A DNA stretch of 64,000 nt, taken from assembly GCA_964619055.1 (NCBI GenBank), contig CAZUDB010000010.1, positions 1 through 64,000 on the forward strand, given 5' to 3'. Below, in pieces: positions 17,465 to 26,428 of the stretch. This DNA is from CAYVUM01 sp964619055 (GTDB lineage Bacteria; Pseudomonadota; Alphaproteobacteria; Rhodospirillales; Defluviicoccaceae). The translations under genes were made by a program, and so were the position numbers. The notes below the pieces were generated by a model, which was not told where the DNA came from, ran no database searches, and was given only the letters and a program-made list of their open reading frames with translations. The stretch's first letter is position 1, and each line of letters opens with the position of its first letter.

Positions 17465-18091
17465 TCAGGTATGGCCCGTCGGCGCTACCTTGATCGCATC
17501 GGTTTGGGCGAAGGTAGGTCTTTCGCCCGTACTACGGAAGTTTATGCAAAGCTGAGAAGTTTCGTCGGCGTCCAAACCCTGGCCGGTCAATCCACACCGC
17601 ATCGCGATATCCGGCGCGCAAGGCGGCACTGGCCCCTCTAAATGGATGCAATCATCGCAGTTGCCAAATTCCGAAAGCCCGGAGCGATCCGCCATGATTC
17701 GGATCAGCCTTTTCAACGCTGCGCCGACGGCATCACGTTCGTCGTCGTCAAGGTTGTCTGTCGCCGCTACGAGCACGTCAAATGGATCGTTGCTCAGTGC
17801 GGCGCGACCCGCATCCGTGAGGTTCAACTGCGCGCTTCGACGGTCTCGCTCATCGGTGCGCCGAGCAATAAGGCCTTTAGCCTCCAGCGACTTTACAAGT
17901 TGTGAGGCCGTGCCTCGCGTTGTCGACTGGAACGCAGCCACGCCGGAGACTGTGCGAGAAAAACGATTGGCCCGGGCCAAAAATCGCAATGCCGCCCATT
18001 GCGCTGGCGAAATCGAACCCGGCGAATCACCCAAATGGGGTAGCCGGCCCAAGTAAACCAACATCTCCGCTAAGCCGAGACTGCCCGTCAT
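17465..18091 (-). CDS. MarR-like winged-helix regulator with C-terminal cysteine cluster
   Basis: A 208-aa protein. Residues about 25-135 form a MarR-type winged helix: ISPAQWAALRFLARANRF, a TTRGTASQLVKSLEAKGLI recognition helix and an RRTDERDRRS wing. After the dimer helix comes a compact cluster, Cys145-x2-Cys148-x-His150, Cys158, Cys166 and Cys182, a plausible site for an Fe-S cluster, zinc or thiol switching. A strong GGAGG precedes ATG 18091, and a plausible sigma-70 promoter lies at 18117-18146. It is divergent from an Rrf2-like regulator across 110 bases. The sensed signal is unknown; redox or iron is suggested by the cysteines. Confidence 0.85.
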   Translation of the reverse strand: MTGSLGLAEMLVYLGRLPHLGDSPGSISPAQWAALRFLARANRFSRTVSGVAAFQSTTRGTASQLVKSLEAKGLIARRTDERDRRSAQLNLTDAGRAALSNDPFDVLVAATDNLDDDERDAVGAALKRLIRIMADRSGLSEFGNCDDCIHLEGPVPPCAPDIAMRCGLTGQGLDADETSQLCINFRSTGERPTFAQTDAIKVAPTGHT

Positions 18092-18116
18092 GGTTTTCCA
18101 CCTCCAGGATGCAGAT

Positions 18117-18146
18117 AGTATCGCACCGAAACCATCTTGACATCAA
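18117..18146 (-). promoter_or_regulatory. Candidate sigma-70 promoter for the MarR-like gene
   Basis: On the minus strand, TTGATG (18141-18146) and GATACT (18117-18122) are separated by 18 bases, each matching four of six consensus positions. This would put the transcript start roughly 20 bases before the ATG and just upstream of a GGAGG. A perfect TTGACA (18137-18142, plus strand) overlaps it and faces the Rrf2-like gene, but no convincing -10 box follows. Confidence 0.35.
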
Positions 18147-18201
18147 CGGGGAAAAGGATCACCTCAATGATCGCAGGGCGTAAGAGAGGGACGGAAACAC
18201 G

Positions 18202-18813
18202 ATGCAGATTAGTAATGATGCGTATCTCGCCGTTGAGTGTTTAGCTCGTTTGCGAACGTGTACCCGGGAACGTCCCGGAAAAACACTGTGGCTTGCACGA
18301 GCCATCAACCGTTCCGTTTCCTATACCGAAGCAATCATGTCGCGGCTTCGCAGGGCCGAATTTGTCGAGGCTAAAAAAGGCTCCGGTGGCGGTTATTATC
18401 TTAGTCGCTCTGCCCACGACATCACAGTCGAACAAGTGTTCAGAGCCTTCGACCAACCGACGACACCGGCACGCCTGACCTCCAGTCGGCGAACTGCGGT
18501 GCGCTCGGATGGCATCGCGGATACCCCTTCCAGAACCCCGGGCAATGGCCAGAATGTTGATGGTCATGGCGACGCACACCTCCGAAATAACGGTGGTAAG
18601 AATGGATCGGGCGCTGATACCGGTCACGGTGGAGACCATCTCTGGGAGGATCTTCGTTCCTACGTACTCATGGTCGTGTCTGGCATCACGATTGCGGATG
18701 TTGGCGAGCAGGGTGTTCGCGTGGGCGTTGTTGCACCGACAGCAACCCAACGTCCCCATGGCGTTGCTTCTTGTCAGCCGTGCCAGCCTTGTCAACCGTG
18801 TCAGCCCGCCTGA
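18202..18813 (+). CDS. Rrf2-family regulator with C-terminal Cys-Gln-Pro repeat
   Basis: A 203-aa protein. Residues 1-85 are an Rrf2 winged helix: MQISNDAYLAVECLARL, WLARAINRSVSYTEAIMSRL, then KKGSGGGYYLSR and ITVEQVFRAFD. Typical Rrf2 sensors such as IscR hold three cysteines just after this domain. Here that stretch (85-148) has no cysteine and is expanded into a Gly/Asn/His/Asp-rich linker. The C terminus instead ends in four tandem Cys-Gln-Pro units (Cys191, 194, 197, 200), encoded by near-perfect 9-base repeats. The helix at 150-168 (LRSYVLMVVSGITIADV) matches the family's dimerisation helix. An iron-sulfur or metal-sensing role is plausible but unproven. Confidence 0.82.
   Translation: MQISNDAYLAVECLARLRTCTRERPGKTLWLARAINRSVSYTEAIMSRLRRAEFVEAKKGSGGGYYLSRSAHDITVEQVFRAFDQPTTPARLTSSRRTAVRSDGIADTPSRTPGNGQNVDGHGDAHLRNNGGKNGSGADTGHGGDHLWEDLRSYVLMVVSGITIADVGEQGVRVGVVAPTATQRPHGVASCQPCQPCQPCQPA
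18772..18807 (+). repeat. 9-base tandem repeat encoding Cys-Gln-Pro x4
   Basis: Four 9-base units of the form TGY-CAR-CCN at the 3' end of the Rrf2-like gene. The wobble bases vary between units, which argues that the protein repeat is maintained rather than newly duplicated. Confidence 0.8.
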
Positions 18814-18907
18814 TCGAGCTACCGCTGGTTGATCAACTAAGGCTAAAACTTGTACGGTTGACACGTTTTTCCTACGCCACTTGGACCAAAACGGTTGGCT
18901 GTGGCAG

Positions 18908-19888
18908 TTAATTGTGCTGTTCGCGGAGCCACGCCAGTGTTTGGTTTAAACCCTCGGTGAGTGGCTTGTGGTCGATTGCGCCGAAATACTCGTGAAGACG
19001 GCTGACATCTGCTACGGACCGATAAATATCACCGGCTCTCGATGGGGCCAGAGTAATATTCGATCCGGACCTGGCACTTGAAGTTATGGTGTTTGCCAGC
19101 TTCAGAACAGCTGTCTCTTGGCCTGTCCCCACGTTGATCACAGTCTTGTCGCACACATCTGACAGGGAAGCCTTTGCAACGAGATCCGCGACGTCTCCAA
19201 CGTAGACAAAGTCTCGCGTTTGGCTGCCATCGCCGAAGATGATGAGTGGCTCTCCAATCAATGCACGCACACCAAATATGGAAATCACGCCCGAATAAGG
19301 GCTGGCAGGATCCTGGCGTGGCCCATAAACATTGAAGAATCGGAAAGCCGTGTAAGGAAGGCCGTGGACATCCGCATAATAAGACAGAAAATACTCGCTA
19401 CCGAGCTTGTCGATACCGTATGGTGATAATGGTCGAAGGGCTGCATTTTCATGGACAGGAAGTTCACGGACATCGCCATATACTGCGGCTGACGATGCAA
19501 AAATAACTTTCTCGACATTACAACAGCGAGCGAATTCGAGAACTTGGACCGTGCCGATATAATTGTTACGGATATCCCCGAAGGGATTACTTATGGACTG
19601 CATGACGGCTGTCTGTGCCGCAAAATGGATAATACGATGAACTTGACCGTGGCGGGCCAGCACACCCGTCAAGGACGCAAAAAGGCCATCTGAAACATCG
19701 GTTTCAATGACTTCAAGCCTTGGGTCATCCTTCCATTGTGCAAGATTTTCGCGTCTTCCCGTGCTGAAATCGTCGATCACGATGACGTGGCAACCTGCCA
19801 CGATCAATCGATCCACGGTGTGAGATCCGATGAACCCCGCCCCGCCGGTGACTAGAACCGTTACTCCTCCGGAGTGCGCATTGCTCAC
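18908..19888 (-). CDS. NAD-dependent sugar epimerase (UDP-glucose 4-epimerase-like)
   Basis: A 326-aa extended short-chain dehydrogenase/reductase. It starts at GTG 19888 behind a strong AGGAGG. The NAD-binding GGAGFIGSH is near the N terminus, with the catalytic SSAAVYGD serine and YGIDK Tyr/Lys pair, FRFFNVYGPRQDP in the substrate region, and DFVYVGDVADL. The closest general type is UDP-glucose or UDP-N-acetylglucosamine 4-epimerase of polysaccharide synthesis. The exact nucleotide sugar cannot be told from motifs, and no glycosyltransferases flank it. It is divergent from typA and convergent with the Rrf2-like gene. Confidence 0.9.
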   Translation of the reverse strand: MSNAHSGGVTVLVTGGAGFIGSHTVDRLIVAGCHVIVIDDFSTGRRENLAQWKDDPRLEVIETDVSDGLFASLTGVLARHGQVHRIIHFAAQTAVMQSISNPFGDIRNNYIGTVQVLEFARCCNVEKVIFASSAAVYGDVRELPVHENAALRPLSPYGIDKLGSEYFLSYYADVHGLPYTAFRFFNVYGPRQDPASPYSGVISIFGVRALIGEPLIIFGDGSQTRDFVYVGDVADLVAKASLSDVCDKTVINVGTGQETAVLKLANTITSSARSGSNITLAPSRAGDIYRSVADVSRLHEYFGAIDHKPLTEGLNQTLAWLREQHN

Positions 19889-20130
19889 GTCAATCGGCCT
19901 CCTGCATCAGCACATTCTCTCGCTGAACCACAGATACGTGTAGCTTCGGCTCCCGGAATGTGTATGGCTCCTTACCTCAGCGGGGGAGTTCTTGGCAACC
20001 CGCCCGCAGCTTTGCGGCTAGGACCACCTTGCCACCGCTGCCGCCGCTTCCTCCTTTCCGTGTGCGTCCAACTGGCGTACGGTGTGCCGCGTTCCATCCG
20101 TTCGTCTGCCCAACAGCTGAGATTGCCGCC

Positions 20131-21957
20131 ATGTGCGAGACCGCCTCTCGTGTCCGCAACGTCGCTATTGTTGCACACGTCGACCACGGCAAGACCACGC
20201 TTGTCGACAAGCTCCTTCAGCAATCCGGAACCCTGTCCCAGCGCGGCACCGACATCGAACGTATCATGGATTCCAACGACTTGGAGCGTGAGCGGGGCAT
20301 TACGATCCTGTCTAAGAACACGGCGATCAAGTGGGAGAACTGCCGGATCAACATTGTCGATACGCCCGGACACGCCGATTTCGGCGGCGAAGTCGAACGC
20401 GCGTTATCGATGGTCGACTCCGTCCTCCTGCTCGTCGACGCCGTCGACGGTCCCATGCCACAAACAACATTCGTCACAAAGAAAGCGCTCAACCGTGGCC
20501 TCAAACCAATCGTCGTCGTCAACAAAGTCGACCGGCCAAGCGCTCGACCCGACTGGGTTGTCGATCAAACATTCGACCTTTTCGACCGTCTTGGGGCTTC
20601 CGACGACCAGCTGGATTTCCCCGTGGTATTCGCGTCGGCTCTGGAGGGATGGGCGATCATGGACAAAGAGGATCGCCGCGTTGATTTGACGCCCTTACTC
20701 AACGTCATCATCAACTGTGTTCCCGCGCCAGACGTGGATATTGATGGCCCACTGCAACTACAGGTTAGTGCTCTCGACTACTCCAGCTATGTTGGCGTAA
20801 TCGGCATCGGTCGGATCAATCGTGGTCGCTTGCTGCGAAACTCCAGCATTGCCGTCGCCGGTACCGACGGCTCTGTGCGGCGCAGCCGAGTCCTTCAGGT
20901 ATTCGGGTTTCATGGTCTTGAGCGGATCGAGCAGGATGAAGCCAAGGCAGGTGACATCGTCGCCTTCACCGGTGCCGGCGACGTGAAGATCTCTGAAACC
21001 CTTGCCGACCTTGACGCCGTGGAAGCGTTGCCGTCATTGATCGTGGACGAACCGACGATCGGCATGACCTTCCAAGTCAATGATTCGCCTCTTGGTGGAA
21101 AAGAAGGCAAGTTCGTCACAAGCCGTGTTTTGAAAGAACGGCTGGATCAGGAACTTCTCCATAATGTTGCGTTGCGTGTGGAGGAAACTTCGTCTGCTGA
21201 CAAGTTCAGAGTATCTGGGCGGGGCGAACTCCATTTATCCATATTGATAGAAAACATGCGCCGCGAAGGATACGAGCTTGCCATCTCTCGGCCCGAGGTT
21301 ATTCTTCAAGAGATAGATGGACAAGTCTGTGAACCTTGGGAGACCCTCGCCGTTGACATTGACGAGGCTAACCAGGGGGCGGTGATGGAGAAACTTGGTG
21401 AACGGCGGGGTGAACTGACCGCAATGGTTCCCGACGGTCAGGGTCGAGTACGGCTTGATTATCGAATTCCAAGTCGCGGACTAATCGGATTTCGCCCGGA
21501 GTTTATGACCATAACGTCCGGTCGAGGAGTCATCTATCATTCCTTTGATGTCTATGGTCCGCGCGTAACTGGAGATTTAGGACGGCGCAAACAAGGCGCC
21601 CTTGTGTCAATGGCTTCGGGCAAGGCCTCCGCATACTCCCTGTTCAATCTGCAGGAACGAGGACGCCTTTTTATCAAAGATGGGGAGGAGGTTTATGAAG
21701 GCATGGTTATTGGGATGAACTCCCGATCAGAAGACCTCACCGTAAATCCGGTAAAGGCCAAGCAATTGACAAATATTCGTGCAGCAGGATCCGACGAAAA
21801 TTTACTTTTAACTCCACCCATAAAAATTACTCTTGAGTTTTCTCTTGATTTTATAAATGACGACGAGCTTGTGGAGGTAACACCAAATTCTATACGAATT
21901 CGCAAGCGATTCCTCAAAGAACACGAGCGCAAAAGAGCGATGCGTGCAGCGTCATAG
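20131..21957 (+). CDS. typA: Translational GTPase TypA/BipA
   Basis: A 608-aa protein from ATG 20131; the open frame extends upstream to 19960, but the translational GTPase core starts right here ([17 protein letters not shown]). The G motifs are [21 protein letters not shown] and NKVDR. Domains II, III and V follow, then the BipA-specific C-terminal domain with [21 protein letters not shown] and LYGGN-replacing segments, ending in a basic [15 protein letters not shown]. BipA binds the ribosome like EF-G and affects assembly and stress adaptation. The 242 bases upstream, shared with the epimerase gene, hold no other gene that I can see. Confidence 0.97.
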   Translation: MCETASRVRNVAIVAHVDHGKTTLVDKLLQQSGTLSQRGTDIERIMDSNDLERERGITILSKNTAIKWENCRINIVDTPGHADFGGEVERALSMVDSVLLLVDAVDGPMPQTTFVTKKALNRGLKPIVVVNKVDRPSARPDWVVDQTFDLFDRLGASDDQLDFPVVFASALEGWAIMDKEDRRVDLTPLLNVIINCVPAPDVDIDGPLQLQVSALDYSSYVGVIGIGRINRGRLLRNSSIAVAGTDGSVRRSRVLQVFGFHGLERIEQDEAKAGDIVAFTGAGDVKISETLADLDAVEALPSLIVDEPTIGMTFQVNDSPLGGKEGKFVTSRVLKERLDQELLHNVALRVEETSSADKFRVSGRGELHLSILIENMRREGYELAISRPEVILQEIDGQVCEPWETLAVDIDEANQGAVMEKLGERRGELTAMVPDGQGRVRLDYRIPSRGLIGFRPEFMTITSGRGVIYHSFDVYGPRVTGDLGRRKQGALVSMASGKASAYSLFNLQERGRLFIKDGEEVYEGMVIGMNSRSEDLTVNPVKAKQLTNIRAAGSDENLLLTPPIKITLEFSLDFINDDELVEVTPNSIRIRKRFLKEHERKRAMRAAS

Positions 21958-21993
21958 AGTAGCAAAATCCGTACTGAACACTGGATAAATTTG

Positions 21994-22431
21994 TTAATAT
22001 CTGCGGCCTTGACGACGCACTTGATTGTAAGTCCAGGCGTCTAACGCGACCAACTCATCCTCAGCTTGATCAGAGCCTAGGATGGAAACTGCCAAATCTT
22101 CGAATTGCTGACGTTCCGCCCGGCATGCTGCTATCAGCGAACGCCCGATGGCCCGCGGTGCCGCTACGATGGAAACCGACATTCTGTCCATGCGCATCCG
22201 AACACAGTCTTGGACCTCGGCTTTCGCCGATCGTAGCATCCCGTCCTGGCGAGGAGTAACGGGTTGGTCGGCACATCCGGCCAGCGCCAGTATCAGCACC
22301 CCTCCCACCGCCACCCAACGTGCAACGGGTCTGCGCAGATCCAAATCCGATAGTAGAGGGTCCGTCGATACCACGCTGTGTGACGGATCGACCGCAGATC
22401 TGGTGGTGTTCGAGTCCAGTGCCGACGTCAT
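21994..22431 (-). CDS. Small lipoprotein downstream of the T2SS operon (possible pilotin)
   Basis: A 145-aa protein beginning 17 bases after the gspK stop, hence probably the last gene of the T2SS transcript. A hydrophobic stretch (VAVGGVLILALAGC) ends in a perfect lipobox LAGC at about residue 53. About 38 residues precede the hydrophobic core, so the true start may be internal; I could not find a better SD. The mature part is about 90 residues, helical, Arg-rich, with two cysteines (VQDCVRMRM, IAACRAERQ). Small helical lipoproteins near secretin genes often act as pilotins. That role is inferred from position only. Confidence 0.65.
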   Translation of the reverse strand: MTSALDSNTTRSAVDPSHSVVSTDPLLSDLDLRRPVARWVAVGGVLILALAGCADQPVTPRQDGMLRSAKAEVQDCVRMRMDRMSVSIVAAPRAIGRSLIAACRAERQQFEDLAVSILGSDQAEDELVALDAWTYNQVRRQGRRY

Positions 22432-22448
22432 GAAACGGAGCTAACCCC

Positions 22449-23408
22449 TCATTTCGCGGCAAACAGCCGCCGTTGCCCTTGGCGCCAGTCCAGGATCACG
22501 AAGCCCTTGATCGCCTCACTTGTGATCCCGACCAGGGCCTCCCGCACGAAGACGACACCGGTATCGGTCCGGCCTTCCGCATGGATGCTGTAAACAGCTG
22601 ACTGAAAAGACACGAGATCACGTCCAGTAGAGCCGAGATCGCTCTCCCCTTCGTCCACTACGTTTCCGCTGGCCTGCAATCGGGGCGTTCCGCCTCCCCC
22701 GAGGCCAAATCCCGTCCCTTCCGCGACACCCTCGCTCGGCGAAGCCACCAAAGCACCTTCTGCCACAAGATCCTGGATCACCGGGGGTGATTTTGTGAAG
22801 TCCGGTGTTTCGGATGCACCGTGAACAGTAAGCGTCGGCGCGATCAGATCGAACAAATCAGATGTCATGCCGAATACCTTACGCAGCTCGGCCAGATGCT
22901 CGAAAGGACCATCTTTTGCACCATGCTGAGCACCAGTGGTGAGGTAAACATCGTCCTCTGCTCCATAGGGAAGGGTGTCGTGATCGCGGTCGCGGTAATC
23001 AGCGATGGAATCGGCGATCGCTGCCGCGACGTCCGGTGCAACGCCAAGGGCGATAAAGACCGTCGCGAGCCCTTTCGGCGGGGTTCGGTTAAGATCGAAC
23101 TTTCCAGTTTCGTCCTGGATCGTGAATCGAATCACTCCGGAATCGAACTCCCAGGTTTGGAACGATCCACCCGTTTGGACCAAGCGACTTCCGGCAGACC
23201 GAATCAAGTCTAGAATGGCGCGCTGCAGGCCGGCATCAGCCAGCGCCTCGGCCCTCGCGTTCTGGACCGTATTGCGAGCCAGATCCATCCCGGTCCGAGT
23301 GCTCGCGCTGAACGACGTTGCGAGCGCGGAGAGCAACACAACGGCCCATAGCACCGTGATCAGCGCTAAGCCACGCTCTCGTCGCCCGGACTTTGACTTA
23401 GCCTCCAC
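22449..23408 (-). CDS. gspK: Type II secretion minor pseudopilin GspK
   Basis: A 319-aa protein with a basic leader, RERGLALITVLWAVVLLSALA as the prepilin-type helix, and the large globular domain typical of GspK (about 300-330 aa). Helpful motifs are RAEALADAGLQRAILDLI, DETGKFDLNRTP, DSIADYRDRD and HLAELRKVFGM. GspK caps the pseudopilus tip with GspI and GspJ. It overlaps gspD by 11 bases. Placing gspK after gspD, away from gspJ, departs from the common gspC-to-gspO order. Confidence 0.93.
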   Translation of the reverse strand: MEAKSKSGRRERGLALITVLWAVVLLSALATSFSASTRTGMDLARNTVQNARAEALADAGLQRAILDLIRSAGSRLVQTGGSFQTWEFDSGVIRFTIQDETGKFDLNRTPPKGLATVFIALGVAPDVAAAIADSIADYRDRDHDTLPYGAEDDVYLTTGAQHGAKDGPFEHLAELRKVFGMTSDLFDLIAPTLTVHGASETPDFTKSPPVIQDLVAEGALVASPSEGVAEGTGFGLGGGGTPRLQASGNVVDEGESDLGSTGRDLVSFQSAVYSIHAEGRTDTGVVFVREALVGITSEAIKGFVILDWRQGQRRLFAAK

Positions 23409-25734
23409 GAACGCCCTTCACACGGAATTCTTCCAGGATCGGTCGCAGACGCCGCATCCGTTGGTTCAGGGAGTCGGTGGCTTGCCGCGCGGTGCCCCGA
23501 TCGCGCACCACGCGCGGCGTGATGATCACGACCAGCTCCGTCCGCTCGAACGTGGAAGCCTGGGTGCCGAATAGAAATCCAATGATGGGAATTTGGGAAA
23601 ACCAGGGCACACCGCTATCGGTTCGGCCGCTGGCGTCGAATATCTGCCCGCCGAGCACAACGCTTTCACCATCGTGGACAGCGACTGTGCTTTGCACCGT
23701 CCGCTGCGTAAACGCTGGTGCAAAGGTGCCGCCCACATCACGAGGCTGGTCGTCCACGTCACTGACCTCCTGGATAATCTCCAGGGTGACAAGACCGCTG
23801 TCGTTGACTCTCGGAATCACACTCAAGATCGTACCGGTCTCACGATACTCGATGGAGCTGACGATTGGCGCATCGGGAGAAATGACAGACTGTGATGTAC
23901 GCGTCGGAACTGGTTCTTCCCCGCCGACCTGAATGCGAGCTTCTTGATTATCCAAAACAAGCATGTTGGGGGACGAGACAATGTTCGTCTCCGTGACGGT
24001 TTGAATCGCTTGCAACGTCGCCCGAATGCTCGAGTCATTTAGGGTCAGCGCCCACGAAAAGAAGCCCGAGACCCCCGTGACGCCCGACACAAGGTCTGGC
24101 AGAGTGAACGTACTGCCGCCGCTCTCGAATCTCCACTGCGTTCCAAATGCGAGGTCGTCCGTCAATCCCACCTCGACAAACGTCGCTTCGATGAGGACCT
24201 GCAGCGACTGGACATCCAGCCGCTGCAAGGCCGCTTCCACCTTTCGATAATCCTGAGGCGTGGCGCGTATGACCAAAGCGTTTTTTATGGGGTCAGCAAT
24301 GATCCGGATATCATCCGGCTCCGGGCTGACAAACGAGCCGGGTCCTCGCGCGGCCAATGTTGGCGGTCTGCGAGGCGGCACTCCCGCTTCGGCGCCTCCG
24401 TCAACTTGATAGGCTTGGCCGAAAGCGTCGGTTTCGCCGGCCCGCGCAAACTCAATACTCTCTCGACTGCCCAATCGATCGTCACCGATGGTCGCCGCCT
24501 CAAAGCCTGGTGCCAATTCGCGGCGCGGTGTGGCCGTCGTCGCCGGTGAGGCTTCGTTGAAGATCTGATTGAGAACATCCGCCAGTTCCTCGGCGCGGGT
24601 ATTCTGGCAATAGTAAACATAGACTCGTGGCTCATCGCTGTCGCCGGCATCCAACCGCCGGATCCAAGTCTGTGCTTTAGCCAAAAGCTCGCGACGTGGA
24701 GACATGACCAAGATGGCGTTGAGTCGGTCCACGGGAACGAAGCGAACCAAGCCAGCGCGCCGCCCGCCCTCGTTGGTTCGAAAAATCTGATCCAAGTCGT
24801 CTACCATGGCCTCCGCTGAGCCCGATTGGATCGGCTGGATCGCAAATGACATGCCTTCGAGCCAGTCGACGTCAAAGGTACGGACTAGCTCAAGAAGCTG
24901 CTCGCGTTCACCTGGTGTTCCGCCCAGGATCAGGAGATTCCGATCCGGATCCACACGCACCGTTGCGCTCGGCGGCGTAAACGGCTTCAGCACTTCTTCC
25001 ATCTCGATCGCGGAGATGAACCGCAGCGGCACCACTTGGATCCCGGAACCGCGAACGCGACTGCTGCCAACGCCGGAGGATGCCAATCCCGCCGAAGCGG
25101 CGCGTTCCTTGGGAAGGACCTTGAAAAGGCCGTCCGATTGAACCAACGCGGCGCCGTTAATACTCAGCACATCGTCAAGAGCGTTGATCAGTTCGGGCCG
25201 TGACATGGGACGGCTTGTTTGCAACGTTACAGTGCCTTGAACCTCCGGATCGACCACGTAGTTCTCGCCGAGGAGATCTCCTAGGATCGCCTTGATAACC
25301 TCGCGCAAGTCCGTTTCGACGAAATTGAGCGAGACCGGTCCAGTAGTTTCGGCCGCATAGCCAACGGTTCCGCCGCCGGCGGGAGGCGCACTGAATCGAT
25401 CCGTTCCCGGGTAGGTACCGCCGACGCGGCGGCTCGGTTCTGAAACTTCACTTCGGGACGTCACCAATCTGCCTGTCTCCACACGCGAACTTGGCACCAG
25501 TTCAAACGGTGCAGCGGCCACGTCATCGGAATGGACAAACCGCCCGCCCCCTCCGGGAACGGACCTAGAGCAGCCGGCGGTCGCCAACAAGATCGCTACA
25601 AACAGAAGGATCACGAACGTGGGCCTAATGGCGCAAAACCTTTGATCGGTGCAACGAGTAGCCTTACCCATCGGTTGCCACGCCAGTGCCCTACGGGCCC
25701 CGTGAGGGTGAACGGCGTCAGCGTTAGTTGGCAT
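23398..25734 (-). CDS. gspD: Type II secretion outer-membrane secretin GspD
   Basis: A 778-aa secretin. ATG 25734 has GGAGG seven bases upstream. The leader ends in LLATAGCS, a possible lipobox at Cys55. The N0 domain (VSLNFVETDLREVIKAILGD) starts near residue 132, followed by N1-N3 repeats (LQVLIEATFVEVGL closing them) and the secretin barrel: SSPNMLVLDNQEARIQVG, VPWFSQIPIIGFLFG and TELVVIITPRVVRD. It forms the outer-membrane channel. A Gly/Arg-rich, poorly conserved insertion lies between the N2 and N3 regions (about residues 400-480). It is cotranscribed with gspC upstream and gspK downstream. Confidence 0.96.
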   Translation of the reverse strand: MPTNADAVHPHGARRALAWQPMGKATRCTDQRFCAIRPTFVILLFVAILLATAGCSRSVPGGGGRFVHSDDVAAAPFELVPSSRVETGRLVTSRSEVSEPSRRVGGTYPGTDRFSAPPAGGGTVGYAAETTGPVSLNFVETDLREVIKAILGDLLGENYVVDPEVQGTVTLQTSRPMSRPELINALDDVLSINGAALVQSDGLFKVLPKERAASAGLASSGVGSSRVRGSGIQVVPLRFISAIEMEEVLKPFTPPSATVRVDPDRNLLILGGTPGEREQLLELVRTFDVDWLEGMSFAIQPIQSGSAEAMVDDLDQIFRTNEGGRRAGLVRFVPVDRLNAILVMSPRRELLAKAQTWIRRLDAGDSDEPRVYVYYCQNTRAEELADVLNQIFNEASPATTATPRRELAPGFEAATIGDDRLGSRESIEFARAGETDAFGQAYQVDGGAEAGVPPRRPPTLAARGPGSFVSPEPDDIRIIADPIKNALVIRATPQDYRKVEAALQRLDVQSLQVLIEATFVEVGLTDDLAFGTQWRFESGGSTFTLPDLVSGVTGVSGFFSWALTLNDSSIRATLQAIQTVTETNIVSSPNMLVLDNQEARIQVGGEEPVPTRTSQSVISPDAPIVSSIEYRETGTILSVIPRVNDSGLVTLEIIQEVSDVDDQPRDVGGTFAPAFTQRTVQSTVAVHDGESVVLGGQIFDASGRTDSGVPWFSQIPIIGFLFGTQASTFERTELVVIITPRVVRDRGTARQATDSLNQRMRRLRPILEEFRVKGVRGG

Positions 25735-25781
25735 CTGCGAACCTCCAAGGGCTCAAGCTCACGAGGTGACGAAACTTTGCA

Positions 25782-26426
25782 TCAATCCATCAGGTCGTCG
25801 GGCTCAATTCCAGTTCCGCGCTGATCCTTGGTCTCGCGCGTCAAGGCCTCGTCCAGCCGTTGTCGCCGATCACGCGGTCGCTTTGGCGCCACCTTCGGTG
25901 CCACCGCCTGAACCTCATCACGGCGCGTATCATCGAGCGAAAACTCAGCTTGCTCCGCGCCCCGTTCCAGGATCACTTTATGATCCTCAACGATGGCCAC
26001 GGTCCACCCCTCAACACCCTCGCCAGCGCGAACCGTCGTTGTTCCGGCCTGAGCTTCAAACAGCGCAATGCGTTCGCCACCCGCGACAACGATCGTCCCG
26101 CGCAAGATAACCGCTGGCTTGTTTATGGCTTCCGTTTCCAGTGACGGGGTCGATTCGCCCTCGATCGGTCGACGGCCCTCGTTAAACAATGGACGTTCGA
26201 CGGCCTCCGCGTAGGCGTGAACGGGATCCATCCTGAATTCTACCGTTGCCTCGCTCGGTTCTTGTTCCAATCCAGAACCATAATCAGCAGTGCTTACGGA
26301 CTGTTCGGCGCTTGACGAGGAATGATCCGCCTCGCTTATGGTCCGAAGCAAGAGGGCACCGAGCGCCAGACACACCAAGGATAGTGCGATCGGCAGACGC
26401 CAACCCTGGATGCTCCGAAAGCTCAT
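25782..26426 (-). CDS. gspC: Type II secretion inner-membrane protein GspC-like
   Basis: A 214-aa bitopic protein with a membrane helix near residues 12-30, a Ser/Glu-rich linker, and from about 75 to 165 a homology-region-like beta domain (AVERPLFNEGRRP, then AVILRGTIVVAGGERIALFE, GEGVEGWTVAIVEDHKVIL). In T2SS this domain contacts the secretin N0 domain. There is no PDZ domain; the C terminus is a basic helix instead, so the protein is shorter than classical GspC (about 270-300 aa). It lies 2 bases downstream of gspM. The name rests on the homology-region pattern and on position. Confidence 0.8.
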   Translation of the reverse strand: MSFRSIQGWRLPIALSLVCLALGALLLRTISEADHSSSSAEQSVSTADYGSGLEQEPSEATVEFRMDPVHAYAEAVERPLFNEGRRPIEGESTPSLETEAINKPAVILRGTIVVAGGERIALFEAQAGTTTVRAGEGVEGWTVAIVEDHKVILERGAEQAEFSLDDTRRDEVQAVAPKVAPKRPRDRRQRLDEALTRETKDQRGTGIEPDDLMD

Positions 26427-26428
26427 AA

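Noticed and set aside
18241..18864. Minus-strand frame with a leucine/threonine/arginine repeat (LTRLTRLARLTR) opposite the Rrf2-like gene
   Set aside because: The repeat is simply the complement of the Cys-Gln-Pro repeat; the plus-strand frame has a clear winged-helix domain and SD.
18845..18870. Possible terminator (imperfect AT-rich stem and five T residues) between the Rrf2-like and epimerase genes
   Set aside because: The stem is weak, AT-rich and mismatched; it falls short of a supportable terminator call.
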